Positions 45,115 through 60,548 are shown, numbered from the stretch's first letter. The stretch: DNA of 64,000 nt from Ramlibacter tataouinensis (GCF_027941915.1 NZ_CP116009.1:2604001-2668000); one strand, 5' to 3'. Notes: generated by a model from the sequence alone, not told the origin. A program made the numbers and translations.

Positions 45115-46884
45115 ATGACCTTCGCTGTCCACGGGCTGCCGGTCGCGCGCGGCATCGCCATCGGCCGCGCGGTGCTGATGGGCGGGCGGGTGGACGTGGC
45201 GCACTACTTCATCGAGCCGTCGCAGGTGGATGCCGAGATCGCGCGCGTGCGCGAGGGGCGCAATGCGGTGGTCGAGGAGATCCAGCGGCTGCAGCACACC
45301 ATCGCCGGCATGGGGCCGAAGGAAGCGCCGCACGAGCTGTCGGCACTGCTGGACGTGCACCTGATGCTGCTGCAGGACGAGGACCTGATCGACGGCGTCA
45401 AGCACTGGATCCGCGAGCGCCTGTACAACGCCGAGTGGGCGCTGACCACCCAGCTCGAGCAGCTGTCGCGCCAGTTCGACGAGATGGAGGACGAGTACCT
45501 GCGCGAGCGCAAGGCCGACCTCGAGCAGGTCGCCGAGCGCATCCTGCGCTACATGAAGGGCGTGCCCTCGCCGGTGGCGGCGCCGCCGCCGCGCCGGCGC
45601 ACGCAGGAGCTGCTGCTGGACGACAGTGTCGACGTGCCGCTGGTGCTGATCGCGCACGACCTGTCGCCGGCCGACATGCTGCAGTTCAAGCAGAGCGTGT
45701 TCGCCGGCTTCGTCACCGACGTCGGCGGGCGCAACTCGCACACCGCGATCGTGGCGCGCAGCATGGACATCCCGGCGGTGGTGGGCGCGCGCGGCGCCAG
45801 CCAGCTGGTGCGCCAGGACGACTGGGTGATCATCGACGGCGACGAGGGCGTGGTGATCGTCGAGCCCTCGCCGATCATCCTGGCCGAGTACGGCTTCAAG
45901 CAGCGCCAGGCCGAACTGGAGCGCGGCCGCCTGGCCCGGCTCAAGCACACGCCGGCGGTCACGCTGGACGGCGAGAAGATCGAGTTGCTGGCCAACATCG
46001 AGTTGCCGGAGGACGCGGCGGCCGCCGTCGAGGCCGGGGCGGTGGGCGTCGGCCTGTTCCGCAGCGAGTTCCTGTTCATGAACCGGCGCGACGGCCTGCC
46101 CGGCGAGGACGAGCAGTACGAGGCCTACCGGCGCGCGGTCGAGGGCATGGGCGGGCTGCCGCTGACCATCCGCAGCATCGACGTCGGCGCCGACAAGCCG
46201 CTGGACGAGGCCGACCGCCATTCGAGCCACCTCAACCCGGCGCTCGGGCTGCGCGCCATCCGCTGGTGCCTGGCCGACCCCGCCATGTTCCTGATCCAGC
46301 TGTGCGCCATCCTGCGCGCCGCCGCCCACGGCAAGGTCAACCTGCTGATCCCGATGCTGGCCCACGCCAGCGAGATCCGCCAGACCCTGGCGCTGGTGGA
46401 CGCCGCCCGGGCCGACCTCGACCGCCGCGGACTCGCGTACGGGCCGGTGCAGCTGGGCGCGATGATCGAGATCCCGGCCGCGGCGCTGACCCTCAAGACC
46501 TTCCTGCGCCACTTCGACTTCCTGTCGATCGGCACCAACGACCTGATCCAGTACACCCTGGCGATCGACCGCTCCGACGAATCGGTGGCGCACCTGTACG
46601 ACCCGCTGCACCCGGCGGTGCTGAACCTGGTGGCCCAGACCATCGCCGAGTGCCAGGCCCAGGGCAAGGGCGTCAGCGTGTGCGGCGAGATGGCCGGCGA
46701 CACCGCCTACACGCGCCTGCTGCTCGGGTTGGGCCTGCGCAGCTTCTCCATGCACCCGGCGCAGATCCTGGCGGTCAAGCAGGAGGTGCTGCGGGCCGAC
46801 ACGCGGCGGCTGCGCGAGTGGGCGCGCGAGGTGGTGGCGGCCGAGGAACCGGCCCAGCTGATGGCGGCTCAGGGCCCCTGGTAG
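45115..46884 (+). CDS. ptsI: PTS enzyme I (phosphoenolpyruvate-protein phosphotransferase)
   Basis: This 589-residue protein has the three EI parts: an N-terminal HPr-binding helical region, the phosphorylated His in GGRNSHTAIVARS (about residue 205), and the PEP-binding TIM-barrel domain with GLFRSEFLFMNR, NDLIQYTLAIDR and the Cys in CGEMAGD near the C terminus. It transfers phosphate from PEP to HPr. It is the last gene of MFS-EIIA-HPr-EI and overlaps the convergent penicillin-binding protein gene by 16 nt. Confidence 0.97.
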   Translation: MTFAVHGLPVARGIAIGRAVLMGGRVDVAHYFIEPSQVDAEIARVREGRNAVVEEIQRLQHTIAGMGPKEAPHELSALLDVHLMLLQDEDLIDGVKHWIRERLYNAEWALTTQLEQLSRQFDEMEDEYLRERKADLEQVAERILRYMKGVPSPVAAPPPRRRTQELLLDDSVDVPLVLIAHDLSPADMLQFKQSVFAGFVTDVGGRNSHTAIVARSMDIPAVVGARGASQLVRQDDWVIIDGDEGVVIVEPSPIILAEYGFKQRQAELERGRLARLKHTPAVTLDGEKIELLANIELPEDAAAAVEAGAVGVGLFRSEFLFMNRRDGLPGEDEQYEAYRRAVEGMGGLPLTIRSIDVGADKPLDEADRHSSHLNPALGLRAIRWCLADPAMFLIQLCAILRAAAHGKVNLLIPMLAHASEIRQTLALVDAARADLDRRGLAYGPVQLGAMIEIPAAALTLKTFLRHFDFLSIGTNDLIQYTLAIDRSDESVAHLYDPLHPAVLNLVAQTIAECQAQGKGVSVCGEMAGDTAYTRLLLGLGLRSFSMHPAQILAVKQEVLRADTRRLREWAREVVAAEEPAQLMAAQGPW

Positions 46885-49334
46885 CCGCCGCCCGGCAGGC
46901 CCGGTATCGCCGGCAGGGGGGCCGGTCCGGCGCCACTGGCTTCGCCCGGCGGTGTCCAGAGGCGGTGGGGCGGCCCCGCGCCGCCGCCTGCCGCCGGGTC
47001 ACGGGGCGGCGCGACCACGATGGCGCGCTCGACGCCGCGCCCGCCCGCCGACTCCACCGGCGACGGCGCCACCACCACCGACTGCACCGGCGGAAAGCCC
47101 AGCGCAGGGCCGGTGTTCACCCCGTACTCGGCCGGGTAGGGGTTGACGGGGGTCAGCGGCACCAGTTCCGGCTGCAACTGCGGCGGCCGCGGGAACAGCG
47201 CGCCCCATTGCGGCGCCTGCGGCTCCCAGGAGAACGGCTCGGGTGCGGCCGGGAAACGGGCCTTGGCATCGACCAGGCGGGCTTCGGCGAGCAGGCCCAT
47301 GAACTCGCCGACCATCGGCAGGGCACTGCGCGCGCCCTGGCCCCAGGCGTCGGGCATGGTGATGCGGCTGTCGTTGAAGCCGACCCAGGCGCCGGCCACC
47401 AGCCGCGGATGCATCAGGATGAACCAGCCATCGGTGTTGTACTGGGTGGTGCCGGTCTTGCCAGCCAGTTCGCCGCGCAGCTTGTAGCGGCTGCGGATGG
47501 CGGCGCCGGTGCCGCGGTCGATCGCGGCGCGCATGGCGTCCAGCAGCTCGGCATCGGCCGCCGGCGAGAGGGCCGGCTCGGGCGCCGCCGGGGCAAACGA
47601 TTCCAGCACCCGGCCCCGGCGGTCTTCCACGCTGAGCACCAGCAGGGGCGCCACGTAGTCGCCGCCGTTGGCGATCGTGGCGTAGGCCGCGGCCATCTCG
47701 CGCAGCGTCACCCCGCTGGTGCCCAGCCCGAGCGAAGGCACCGGGTCGAGCCGGCTGTCGCGCACGCCCATGGCCTGCGCCAGCCGCGCCACCGCATCCG
47801 CCCCGACGTGGTGGATGAGCTGGGCGGTGATGGTGTTCTTGGATCGCGCCAGGGCATCGTGCAGGCTGACCGGCTCGTAGCTCGGCTCGCCGATGTCGGT
47901 GGGGCGCCAGATCTTGCCGTCCGGCGTGACGTACTCCATCGGCTCGTCGATCAGCATGTCGGTGGGCAGCGCGCCGAGCTCGAACGCGGCGCCATAGACG
48001 AAGGGCTTGAAGGTCGAGCCGGGCTGGCGCCGCGCCTGGTTGACGTGGTCGTACTGGTCGATCGCGAAATCACGGCTGCCGACCCAGGCCCGCACGTACC
48101 CGGTCCCGGGCTCCACCGCCACCAGGCCGGCTTCCAGCCGGGTCTTGCCGGCCCGCAGGGCTTGCATGAACCGGGCGTCGGTGCGCAGCCGCGCGATTGC
48201 CTGCGCCTCGTCCTGGCCGCCGGCGCGCGCGGCCTGGAACTGCGGGGTCTCGCGGATGAAGGTATCGACCAGCGCGCGCTGGGCGGCCCAGCCCTTGCGG
48301 CCGTCCCAGGCCTTGTCCACGCGCTGCTGCAGGGTGTCGGCCTGCCGGGCCAGGGCGGCGGCGGCCATCGCCTGCGCGCGCGAATCGAGCGTCGTGCGCA
48401 CCACCAGGCCGTCGGCGTAGATGTTGTAGCCGTTGCGGTCGGCCCAGTCGATCAGCCAGCGCCGCAGCAGCACCGTGAAGTGCGGCGCCGGGCCGAGCTG
48501 CTCGTCGCGCCGCTCGAACTTGACCTGCAGCGGCGTGTCCTTGAGCTGCTCAAAGCGCTGCGCCTCCAGCTCGCCCGTCCGCACCATCTGCGCCATCACG
48601 ATGTTGCGCCGCTCGCGTGCGCGCTCCGGATTGAGCACGGGGTTGTAGTAGGTGGTGCCCTTGAGCATGCCGACCAGGGTGGCGCTTTCCCGCACGTCCA
48701 GCTCGCGCGCCGGCTTGTCGAAATAGGTTCGCGCGGCCATCTCGATGCCGTACGTGTTGTAGAGGAACGGTACCGTGTTCAGGTAGATCTCCAGGATGTC
48801 GTCCTTGCCGTAGGCGCGCTCGATCTTCAGCGCCGTGAGGGCCTCGCGCACCTTGCGCTCCAGGGTCGGTGCGCGGCCGATCGCGTCCGGGTAGAGGTTG
48901 CGCGCCAGCTGCTGCGTCAGGGTCGAGCCGCCCTGCAGCCGGCCGCGCACGGTGCTGAGGGCCGCCGCCAGCGTGCGGCGCCAGTCCAGCCCGCGGTGCG
49001 CGTAGAAGCGCTGGTCCTCGGTGGCCAGCAGCGCGTGGATCACGTGCGGCGAGATGTCCGCGAGCGGCACCCACTGGCGCCACTCCTGGCGGAACACGGC
49101 CAGCTGCTGGCCGTCCGACGTCAGCAGCACGCTGGGGTGGTCGTCCTGGCTTTGCTTGAGGTCGCCGATCAGCGGCGTCCGCGGCAGCTGATCCATCAGA
49201 TAGAGCACCGGCGGTACCGTGGCGGCCACCAGCAGCGCGAGCAGGACCGTGGCACCGACCAGCCAGGGATGGCGGAGGAACCAGGGACGCCGCGGCGGGG
49301 CGGCGCCGGGATCGGCACGGTCGGCCATGGTCAT
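46869..49334 (-). CDS. Class A penicillin-binding protein (PBP1A-type)
   Basis: This 821-residue bifunctional enzyme has a short cytoplasmic tail and one membrane segment (about residues 16-42), then a GT51 glycosyltransferase domain (LLATEDQRFYAHRGLD with the catalytic Glu; GGSTLTQQLARN) and a transpeptidase domain with STFK (RRQPGSTFKPF), SKN and KTGTTQ. It polymerises and crosslinks peptidoglycan at the outer face of the inner membrane. The C-terminal tail is Pro/Gly-rich. The ATG at 49334 is used; 49328 is equally plausible, and a weak GAAG precedes it. Its 3' end overlaps ptsI by 16 nt. Confidence 0.93.
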   Translation of the reverse strand: MTMADRADPGAAPPRRPWFLRHPWLVGATVLLALLVAATVPPVLYLMDQLPRTPLIGDLKQSQDDHPSVLLTSDGQQLAVFRQEWRQWVPLADISPHVIHALLATEDQRFYAHRGLDWRRTLAAALSTVRGRLQGGSTLTQQLARNLYPDAIGRAPTLERKVREALTALKIERAYGKDDILEIYLNTVPFLYNTYGIEMAARTYFDKPARELDVRESATLVGMLKGTTYYNPVLNPERARERRNIVMAQMVRTGELEAQRFEQLKDTPLQVKFERRDEQLGPAPHFTVLLRRWLIDWADRNGYNIYADGLVVRTTLDSRAQAMAAAALARQADTLQQRVDKAWDGRKGWAAQRALVDTFIRETPQFQAARAGGQDEAQAIARLRTDARFMQALRAGKTRLEAGLVAVEPGTGYVRAWVGSRDFAIDQYDHVNQARRQPGSTFKPFVYGAAFELGALPTDMLIDEPMEYVTPDGKIWRPTDIGEPSYEPVSLHDALARSKNTITAQLIHHVGADAVARLAQAMGVRDSRLDPVPSLGLGTSGVTLREMAAAYATIANGGDYVAPLLVLSVEDRRGRVLESFAPAAPEPALSPAADAELLDAMRAAIDRGTGAAIRSRYKLRGELAGKTGTTQYNTDGWFILMHPRLVAGAWVGFNDSRITMPDAWGQGARSALPMVGEFMGLLAEARLVDAKARFPAAPEPFSWEPQAPQWGALFPRPPQLQPELVPLTPVNPYPAEYGVNTGPALGFPPVQSVVVAPSPVESAGGRGVERAIVVAPPRDPAAGGGAGPPHRLWTPPGEASGAGPAPLPAIPGLPGGGYQGP

Positions 49335-49436
49335 CGGCAGCTTCGGTCGGAGTCGGACAACGACTCTAGGAAGCGCCGCACCGCGGCCCTGTAGGACTTG
49401 TACGCCAGCGGTCCGGCCCGCCGGCGCCAATCGCGC

Positions 49437-50285
49437 TCAGGCTGCGCTGGCGGGCGCCGGTCGCTCGCGCATGCGGGTGCCCAGCACCGCGCCGCCGACG
49501 ATCAGCGCGGCGGCCAGCGCAATGCTCCAGCTCAGGCCGCGGCCGGTGACCAGCAGCAGCAGCGCGGTCGAGGCCAGCGGCGTGATGTAGCTCAGCACGC
49601 CGATCTGGCGCGCATCGCCGGTCTTGAGCGCCCGGTCCCACAGGAAGAAGGCCGCGCCCAGCGGGCCCAGCCCCATCAGCGCCAGCAGGCCCCAGTCGCC
49701 GGCGCCGATTGTTACCCGCGGCTCCAGCAGCGCATGGCAGGCCAGCGACAGCAGGCCCGAGACCAGCCCGAACAGGCCGATGGCCGCGGTCGGGAAGGTC
49801 GGCACCCGGCGCGTCAGCAGCGAGTAGGTCGACCAGATGAAGGCGGCGCCCAGCGCCGGCAGGAAACCCCAGGACCAGCTGCCCGAAGCACCGCCCGCGC
49901 CCAGGATCGCGACGGCGGCGCCGGCGAATCCGAGCAGCGCCCCCAGCACGTGGCCGGCCTGCAGCGACAGCCCGGGCAGGAACACCGGCGCCAGCACCAC
50001 GATGAACAGCGGCCACAGGTAGTTCACCAGGTTGGCCTCCACCGCCGGCGCCATGCGCAGCGCGATGAACAGCAGGAAGTGGTAGCCGAACAGCCCGTAC
50101 AGGCCCAGCGCCAGCGTCGCGGGCGGCACCCGCCACTGGCGCACGAGGGGCCAGGCCGGCACGCTGCCGATCACCAAGGCGATGCCGGTGAGCAGGAAGG
50201 GCGGCAGGTGCTGCAGCGAGGCGCCCAGCGAAGCCAGGCCGGCCCACAGGCCGATCGCGCCGAGCGCGTACAGGTTGGCGTGCAT
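49437..50285 (-). CDS. EamA/DMT-superfamily transporter
   Basis: This 282-residue protein has ten hydrophobic segments and two EamA repeats, each with the NPARFNP-like pattern region (LVNYLWPLFIVVLAP; LSYITPLASTALLLLV). DMT carriers export amino acids, nucleosides or small metabolites; the substrate is not visible. The frame starts at ATG 50285. It lies on the same strand between lipA and the penicillin-binding protein gene. Confidence 0.9.
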   Translation of the reverse strand: MHANLYALGAIGLWAGLASLGASLQHLPPFLLTGIALVIGSVPAWPLVRQWRVPPATLALGLYGLFGYHFLLFIALRMAPAVEANLVNYLWPLFIVVLAPVFLPGLSLQAGHVLGALLGFAGAAVAILGAGGASGSWSWGFLPALGAAFIWSTYSLLTRRVPTFPTAAIGLFGLVSGLLSLACHALLEPRVTIGAGDWGLLALMGLGPLGAAFFLWDRALKTGDARQIGVLSYITPLASTALLLLVTGRGLSWSIALAAALIVGGAVLGTRMRERPAPASAA

Positions 50286-50340
50286 GGCGCGCGAGCTTAG
50301 CCGGGCGCGGCGGCCCTGCCTTCGCGCGGGGCCGGACGAA

Positions 50341-51330
50341 TCAGGTGTTGGCGACGCCGGCGGCGTGCGCCTGCTGGTCGGCGTGGTAGCTGGAGCGCAC
50401 CAGCGCGCCGACCGCGGCGTGGGTGAAGCCCATCTCCCTGGCCTGCGCCTCGAACATCCGGAAGGTGTCCGGGTGGACGTAGCGCTTGACCGGCAGGTGC
50501 GAGGTGGACGGCGCCAGGTACTGGCCGATGGTGAGCATGTCGATGCCGTGCGCGCGCATGTCGCGCATGACCTCCAGGATCTCCTCGTCGGTCTCGCCCA
50601 GGCCCACCATCAGGCCGCTCTTGGTCGGCACGTGCGGAAACAGCGCCTTGAACTTCTTGAGCAGGTTCAGGCTGAAGGCGTAGTCGGAGCCGGGGCGGGC
50701 CTGCTTGTACAGGCGCGGCACCGTCTCCAGGTTGTGGTTCATGACGTCGGGCGGGGCGGCCTTGAGGATGTCCAGCGCGCGGTCGTCGCGGCCGCGGAAG
50801 TCGGGCGTCAGGATCTCGATGGTGGTGGCGGGCGACAGCTCGCGCGTGCGGCGGATGCAGTCGACGAAGTGCTGGCTGCCGCCGTCGCGCAGGTCGTCGC
50901 GGTCGACACTGGTGATCACCACGTACTTCAGCTGCAGGCGGGCGATGGTGCGGGCCAGGTTCTCCGGCTCGTGCGGATCGAGCGCGTCCGGGCGGCCGTG
51001 GCCGACGTCGCAGAACGGGCAGCGCCGCGTGCACTTGTCGCCCATGATCATGAAGGTGGCGGTGCCGCGGCCGAAGCACTCGCCGATGTTGGGGCAGGAA
51101 GCTTCCTCGCAGACGGTGTGCAGGTTGGCCTCGCGCAGGATCTGCTTGATCTCGTAGAAGCGGGTGCTGGGCGAGCCGGCCCGCACCCGGATCCACTCGG
51201 GCTTGCGCAGGATCTCGTGCGGCTCCACCTTGACCGGGATGCGCGAGAGCTTGGCGGCGGCCTTCTGCTTGGCGGCCGGGTCGTAGGCCTCGAGGGATTG
51301 CGCTTCGCGCACGACGGGGGTGGAGCTCAT
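50341..51330 (-). CDS. lipA: Lipoyl synthase
   Basis: This 329-residue radical SAM enzyme has both cluster motifs: [12 protein letters not shown] near residue 78 (the auxiliary 4Fe-4S site) and the radical SAM site CTRRCPFC (Cx3Cx2C) near residue 105. It inserts sulfur at C6 and C8 of the octanoyl chain on lipoyl-dependent dehydrogenases. It lies 10 nt downstream of lipB in a dat-ybeD-lipB-lipA operon. Confidence 0.98.
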   Translation of the reverse strand: MSSTPVVREAQSLEAYDPAAKQKAAAKLSRIPVKVEPHEILRKPEWIRVRAGSPSTRFYEIKQILREANLHTVCEEASCPNIGECFGRGTATFMIMGDKCTRRCPFCDVGHGRPDALDPHEPENLARTIARLQLKYVVITSVDRDDLRDGGSQHFVDCIRRTRELSPATTIEILTPDFRGRDDRALDILKAAPPDVMNHNLETVPRLYKQARPGSDYAFSLNLLKKFKALFPHVPTKSGLMVGLGETDEEILEVMRDMRAHGIDMLTIGQYLAPSTSHLPVKRYVHPDTFRMFEAQAREMGFTHAAVGALVRSSYHADQQAHAAGVANT

Positions 51331-51340
51331 GGGCGTGGGG

Positions 51341-52003
51341 TCAGGGTGCGAGCAGGGCGTTGAGCTTCTGGCCCAGGACCTGCGCTGCTTCGTTCCAGGG
51401 GGTGGGAGCCCCGATTCTAGAAAGGTCCACCGTCTGCAACCCTGCGTAACCGCAAGGGTCGATGCGGGAAAAGGGTTCCAGGTCCATCCCGACGTTCAGC
51501 GCCAGTCCGTGGTAGGTGCAGTGGCGGCTGACTTTGACGCCGAGCGCGGCGATCTTGCCGAGGCCGCGGAATGGATCGTTCGGGTTCGGGGCCAGGCGGT
51601 CGTGGCTGAAGGGATCGTCCAGCCGCACGTAGATGCCCGGCGCGCCGCGCACGCGGTGGCCGGTGACGCCGAACTGCGCCAGGGCGCGGATCACCGCCTC
51701 TTCCAGCCGGTAGACGTACTCCTTGACGAAGTAGCCGCGCCGGCGCAGGTCCAGCAAGGGATAGGCGACCACCTGCCCGGGGCCGTGGTAGGTGACCTGG
51801 CCGCCGCGGTTGGTGGCCACCAGCGGGATGTCACCGGGGGCCAGCACGTGCTCGGGCCGGCCGGCCAGCCCCTGCGTGAATACCGGCGGGTGCTCGCACA
51901 GCCAGATCTCGTCGGGCGTGTCCGCCTGGCGCGCGTCGGTGAAGGCCTGCATGGCCTGCCAGGTGGGCAGGTAGTCCACCCGCCCGAGCATGCGCACCTG
52001 CAT
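51341..52003 (-). CDS. lipB: Octanoyltransferase
   Basis: This 220-residue protein has the LipB motif [21 protein letters not shown] and the catalytic Lys and Cys region ([24 protein letters not shown]). It moves octanoyl from acyl carrier protein to the lipoyl domains, feeding LipA. The ATG at 52003 is used; a second in-frame ATG lies 12 nt downstream (MQVRM). It sits 11 nt after ybeD and 10 nt before lipA. Confidence 0.97.
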   Translation of the reverse strand: MQVRMLGRVDYLPTWQAMQAFTDARQADTPDEIWLCEHPPVFTQGLAGRPEHVLAPGDIPLVATNRGGQVTYHGPGQVVAYPLLDLRRRGYFVKEYVYRLEEAVIRALAQFGVTGHRVRGAPGIYVRLDDPFSHDRLAPNPNDPFRGLGKIAALGVKVSRHCTYHGLALNVGMDLEPFSRIDPCGYAGLQTVDLSRIGAPTPWNEAAQVLGQKLNALLAP

Positions 52004-52014
52004 GCCGCAGCGCC

Positions 52015-52311
52015 CTACAGCACCACCTTGACCATCGGGTGCGCCGTCAGCGCGCGGTACAGGTCGTCGAGCTGCTCGCGGCTGGTGGCGGTGACGATGA
52101 TGGTGATGCCCAGGTAGTTGCCGGCCTTGCTGTCGCGCAGCTCGATGGTCGCGGCATCGAATTCGCCGTCGAACTGCCGGGCGATCTGGGTGACCGCATG
52201 CACGAAGCCATCGGCCTTGGCGCCCATCACCTTGATCGGGAAGCGCGAGGGGTACTCGATCAGCGAGTCCTTGCGCGGGTCGGCGGCAGGTGCGGGCTTC
52301 GGTGCGGTCAT
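52015..52311 (-). CDS. YbeD-type DUF493 family protein
   Basis: This 98-residue protein has [14 protein letters not shown] near residue 18 and the C-terminal [23 protein letters not shown] pattern of the YbeD/DUF493 family, which has a ferredoxin-like alpha/beta fold. It sits between dat and lipB as in many beta- and gamma-proteobacteria, but its molecular role is unknown. It begins 3 nt after the aminotransferase stop. Confidence 0.93.
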   Translation of the reverse strand: MTAPKPAPAADPRKDSLIEYPSRFPIKVMGAKADGFVHAVTQIARQFDGEFDAATIELRDSKAGNYLGITIIVTATSREQLDDLYRALTAHPMVKVVL

Positions 52312-52314
52312 GGG

Positions 52315-53208
52315 TCAGGAGGATTGCTTGGCTTGTTGGTAGCCGGCGTAGAGCTTGTCGTAGATGGGGCCGGGGCGCCCGTTTCCAACCGGCTGGCCGT
52401 CCATCGTGGTGATCGCCAGCACTTCCTTGGTGGCCGAGGTCAGCAGCAGCTCGTCGGCCGCCAGCACCTCCTCGCGGCTGACCCGGCGCAGCTCGAACGG
52501 GATGCCGGCGGCGCGGCACAGCTGCTCCATCAGCCCGTAGCGGATGCCTTCCAGCACCAGGTTGTCGCGCGGCGCGCCCAGCACCTTGCCGTCCTTGACG
52601 ACCCAGACGTTGGACGCGGCGGCCTCGGACAGCATGCCGTCGCGGAACATCACGGTCTCCGCCGCGCCCTGGTCGGCGCTGAGCTGGCGGGCCATGACCG
52701 AGCCCAGCAGGCTGGTGCTCTTGATGTGCGCCTTCTTCCAGCGGAAGTCCTCGGCGCTGATGCAGGCCACGCCGCGGGCGCGGTCCTCGGCGCTGTACAG
52801 CGGCAGCCGGTTGCTCATCGCGAACACGGTCGGCTGCAGGTTCGGCAGCATCACGTGGTCGCGCATGGCCACGCCGCGGGTGACCTGCATGTAGACCATC
52901 TGGTTCGTGGCGTCGGCGGGCTGGCCGACATGGCGGGCGTAGGCCTGCACCAGCTGGTCCACCAGTGCGCGCCATTGGGCGCGGGCCATCGGGTTGGCGA
53001 TGCGCAACTCGCCCAGGCTGCGGTCCAGCCGCGCCATGTGCTCGTCGAAGCGGAACGGCCGGCCGCCATACACCGGAACCACCTCGTACACGCCGTCGCC
53101 GAAGATGAAGCCGCGGTCGAGCACGCTCACGCGCGCCTGGTCGACGCGGGTGATCTCGCCGTTGAGGTAGCAGGGCAGGTCGGGCAGCGGGGCGGGGGTG
53201 TCGTTCAT
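52315..53208 (-). CDS. Class IV aminotransferase (D-amino-acid or branched-chain type)
   Basis: This 297-residue PLP enzyme has [28 protein letters not shown] at the N terminus, the PLP Lys in [12 protein letters not shown] (about residue 146) and [20 protein letters not shown] near the C terminus. Fold-type IV transaminases include D-amino-acid and branched-chain aminotransferases; the sequence here, with the RPF and YVQVTRG-like features, is nearer the D-alanine type, but that is a judgement call. It is first in the dat-ybeD-lipB-lipA operon and divergent from atpI. Confidence 0.88.
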   Translation of the reverse strand: MNDTPAPLPDLPCYLNGEITRVDQARVSVLDRGFIFGDGVYEVVPVYGGRPFRFDEHMARLDRSLGELRIANPMARAQWRALVDQLVQAYARHVGQPADATNQMVYMQVTRGVAMRDHVMLPNLQPTVFAMSNRLPLYSAEDRARGVACISAEDFRWKKAHIKSTSLLGSVMARQLSADQGAAETVMFRDGMLSEAAASNVWVVKDGKVLGAPRDNLVLEGIRYGLMEQLCRAAGIPFELRRVSREEVLAADELLLTSATKEVLAITTMDGQPVGNGRPGPIYDKLYAGYQQAKQSS

Positions 53209-53282
53209 GGCGCGATTGTCGCGCCGAGCCGCCCGGCTGTCCGGCCCAGCCCAGCCGTGGATTTCGGCCTTGGGTTTCTACT

Positions 53283-53288
53283 TATAAT
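53283..53288 (+). promoter_or_regulatory. Candidate -10 box (TATAAT) of the atp operon
   Basis: A perfect TATAAT lies 45 nt before the atpI ATG. The best -35 (TTTCGG, 53262-53267) has a short 15-nt spacer, so the element is likely but the exact promoter is uncertain. Confidence 0.55.
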
Positions 53289-53333
53289 GGGCGGCTTTGT
53301 GGATTTCAGGGCCAAGGGCTGGGGCTGCTCTCA

Positions 53334-53819
53334 ATGAAAAAAACAGTTGCCCCGCTGCCTGAGCCCTGGGAGGACGAGCAATCCCCAGTCAAGCCGCTGA
53401 GCGCCGAGGAGGCGCGAAAGCTGCGCGAACAGCACCCGCCGGTTTCCCCCTGGTGGGTGGTCGGGGGGCAGGCGGTGGTGGGGCTGGTCGCGGCGCTCGT
53501 GGCCTGGGCCATCACCGGCAAGCACAACGTCGGGTGGTCGGTTGGGTACGGCGCGCTGGCCGTGGCGGTTCCCGCCGCGGTCTTCGCGCGGGGCCTGACC
53601 GGGCGGATTGCCTCGCTCAATGCGGGCACCGCGGCGTTCGGCTTCATGCTGTGGGAGATGGTCAAGATCGCCTTGACGGTGGCCATGTTGATGGCCGCGC
53701 CAAGGCTGGTGCGCGAGTTGAGCTGGCCGGCGCTGCTGGTGGGGCTGGTGCTCGCGATGAAGGTGTACTGGGTGGCGCTGGCGATTGCACCGCGCGGGCG
53801 GCCCCCGAAGACGAACTGA
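53334..53819 (+). CDS. atpI: ATP synthase subunit I
   Basis: This 161-residue protein has four hydrophobic segments (about residues 45-60, 67-87, 100-120, 132-150) and begins MKKTVAPLPEPWEDEQ. AtpI is not part of the final complex; it helps insert the c-ring. The gene leads the atp operon after a TATAAT box. Its sequence is variable, so the call rests on position and membrane layout. Confidence 0.85.
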   Translation: MKKTVAPLPEPWEDEQSPVKPLSAEEARKLREQHPPVSPWWVVGGQAVVGLVAALVAWAITGKHNVGWSVGYGALAVAVPAAVFARGLTGRIASLNAGTAAFGFMLWEMVKIALTVAMLMAAPRLVRELSWPALLVGLVLAMKVYWVALAIAPRGRPPKTN

Positions 53820-53835
53820 AGAGACGCACGACAAC

Positions 53836-55000
<1,165 letters not shown>

Positions 55001-55072
55001 GCCGCCGCGGGCGGATCTTCCTTCGTCAACGTCTTTCCCGGCGCGCCGAGTGCCGGGGACAAGGATGAAACA

Positions 55073-55543
55073 GTGAGCATCACCGGTACCCTCATCATTC
55101 AGATCATCGTGTTCCTGCTGCTGGTGGCGTTCACGATGAAGTACGTGTGGCCGCCGATCGCCGCCGCGCTGGACGAGCGCGCCACCAAGATCGCCGAGGG
55201 GCTGGCCGCCGCGGACCGGGCCAAGTCCGAACTCGCCGCCGCCAACGCCAAGGTCGACGAGGAGCTGGGCAAGTCGCGCAACCAGATCGCATCGCTGCTG
55301 GCCGACGCCGAGCGCCGCGCCCAGGCCATCGTCGAGGAAGCCAAGGGTCGCGCCGGCGACGAGGCGGCCAAGATCGTGGCAGCCGCCCGCGCCGAAGCCG
55401 AGCAGCAGACGGTGAAGGCCCGCGAGGCGCTGCGCGAGCAGGTGGCCGCGCTGGCGGTCAAGGGTGCCGAGCAGATCCTGCGCAAGGAAGTCAACGCCGG
55501 CGTCCATGCCGACCTGCTCAACCGCCTGAAGACCGAGCTGTAA
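55073..55543 (+). CDS. atpF: ATP synthase subunit b (Fo)
   Basis: This 156-residue protein has one N-terminal membrane segment ([18 protein letters not shown]) and a long charged coiled-coil from about residue 40 on. It forms the peripheral stalk linking Fo subunit a to the F1 head through subunit delta. The start is GTG at 55073 with AAGGATGAAA upstream. Confidence 0.96.
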   Translation: MSITGTLIIQIIVFLLLVAFTMKYVWPPIAAALDERATKIAEGLAAADRAKSELAAANAKVDEELGKSRNQIASLLADAERRAQAIVEEAKGRAGDEAAKIVAAARAEAEQQTVKAREALREQVAALAVKGAEQILRKEVNAGVHADLLNRLKTEL

Positions 55544-55554
55544 GGGACCGACGC

Positions 55555-56085
55555 ATGGCCGAACTCGCCACCATCGCCCGCCCGTACGCCGAGGCGCTGT
55601 TCAAGTCCTGCGCCGCTGACCTGGACGGCACTGCGCAGTGGCTGGACGCGCTGGCCGCCGTGGCCGGCAACGAGCAGTTGCTGCAGTACGCCGACAATCC
55701 CAAGGTCACGGACAAGGAAGTGTTCGACCTGGTCGCCGGCGTGCTGCGCCAGCCGCTGCCGACGGTGGGCCAGAACTTCCTGCGCACCGTGATCGACAAC
55801 GGCCGGCTGGCCGCGCTGCCCGAGGTGGGCGCGCAGTTCCGGGCCATGAAGAACGCCCAGAGCGGCGCCTCCGACGCCATCGTCTACAGCGCCTTCCCGA
55901 TCCCGGCAGCCAGCCTGGGCGAGGTGGCGCAGACACTGGAGCGCCGCTTCGGCCGCAAGCTCAATGTCACGGTGCAGGAGGATCCGTCGCTGATCGGCGG
56001 CATCCGCGTGGTGGTCGGCGACGAGGTGCTCGACACCTCGGTCAAGGCCCGCCTCGAGCAAATGAAAGTTGCGCTGACGGCCTGA
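55555..56085 (+). CDS. atpH: ATP synthase subunit delta (F1)
   Basis: This 176-residue protein opens [19 protein letters not shown] and has the C-terminal [36 protein letters not shown]. It joins the peripheral stalk to the top of the F1 head. Taken from the ATG at 55555, 11 nt after atpF. Confidence 0.97.
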   Translation: MAELATIARPYAEALFKSCAADLDGTAQWLDALAAVAGNEQLLQYADNPKVTDKEVFDLVAGVLRQPLPTVGQNFLRTVIDNGRLAALPEVGAQFRAMKNAQSGASDAIVYSAFPIPAASLGEVAQTLERRFGRKLNVTVQEDPSLIGGIRVVVGDEVLDTSVKARLEQMKVALTA

Positions 56086-56120
56086 CGGCCGCCCGCTCCC
56101 AAGGACACAAGGAACGAGTC

Positions 56121-60035
<3,915 letters not shown>

Positions 60036-60038
60036 GCC

Positions 60039-60467
60039 ATGGCGGACCCGACCCACACCATCCACGTGGACGTGGTCAGCGCCGAGGAGTCGATCTTCTC
60101 GGGCGAGGCGCGCTTCGTCGCCCTGCCCGGCGAGGCCGGCGAGCTCGGCATCTACCCGCGCCACACGCCGCTGATCACGCGCGTGCGGCCCGGCTCGGTG
60201 CGCATCGAGAAGGCCGACGGTAGCGAGGAGTTCGTGTTCGTGGCCGGCGGCATCCTGGAGGTGCAGCCGACCCGCGTCACCGTGCTGTCCGACACCGCCA
60301 TCCGCGGCAAGGACCTGGACGAGGAAAAGGCCGCCGAAGCCAAGCGCGCCGCCGAGGAAGCGCTGAAGAACGCCAAGAGCGAAATCGACATCGCCCGGGC
60401 GCAATCCGAGCTGGCCATCATGGCGGCGCAAATCGCGGCGCTGCAGAAGTACCGGCAGAAGAAGTAG
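60039..60467 (+). CDS. atpC: ATP synthase subunit epsilon (F1)
   Basis: This 142-residue protein has the N-terminal beta-sandwich ([43 protein letters not shown]) and a C-terminal helical hairpin of alternating Glu/Lys/Ala. It couples rotation and can inhibit the enzyme. It starts 3 nt after atpD, and a terminator follows. Confidence 0.98.
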   Translation: MADPTHTIHVDVVSAEESIFSGEARFVALPGEAGELGIYPRHTPLITRVRPGSVRIEKADGSEEFVFVAGGILEVQPTRVTVLSDTAIRGKDLDEEKAAEAKRAAEEALKNAKSEIDIARAQSELAIMAAQIAALQKYRQKK

Positions 60468-60548
60468 ACGACTCCGGGGACAGAGCAAGCGCGCAGCGCC
60501 TGCTCCATCCGCCCGAAACAAGAACGCGCTAAAAACCCGCGCTCTCGA

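Noticed and set aside
45435..49394. Plus-strand open frame of about 1319 codons opposite the penicillin-binding protein gene and inside ptsI
   Set aside because: It is an antisense shadow of genes in other frames with Arg/Gly/Ala/Pro-rich composition and no family sequence.
53785..53835. Upstream start for atpB at 53785
   Set aside because: This would overlap atpI and add residues with no similarity to subunit a; the ATG at 53836 fits the family start.
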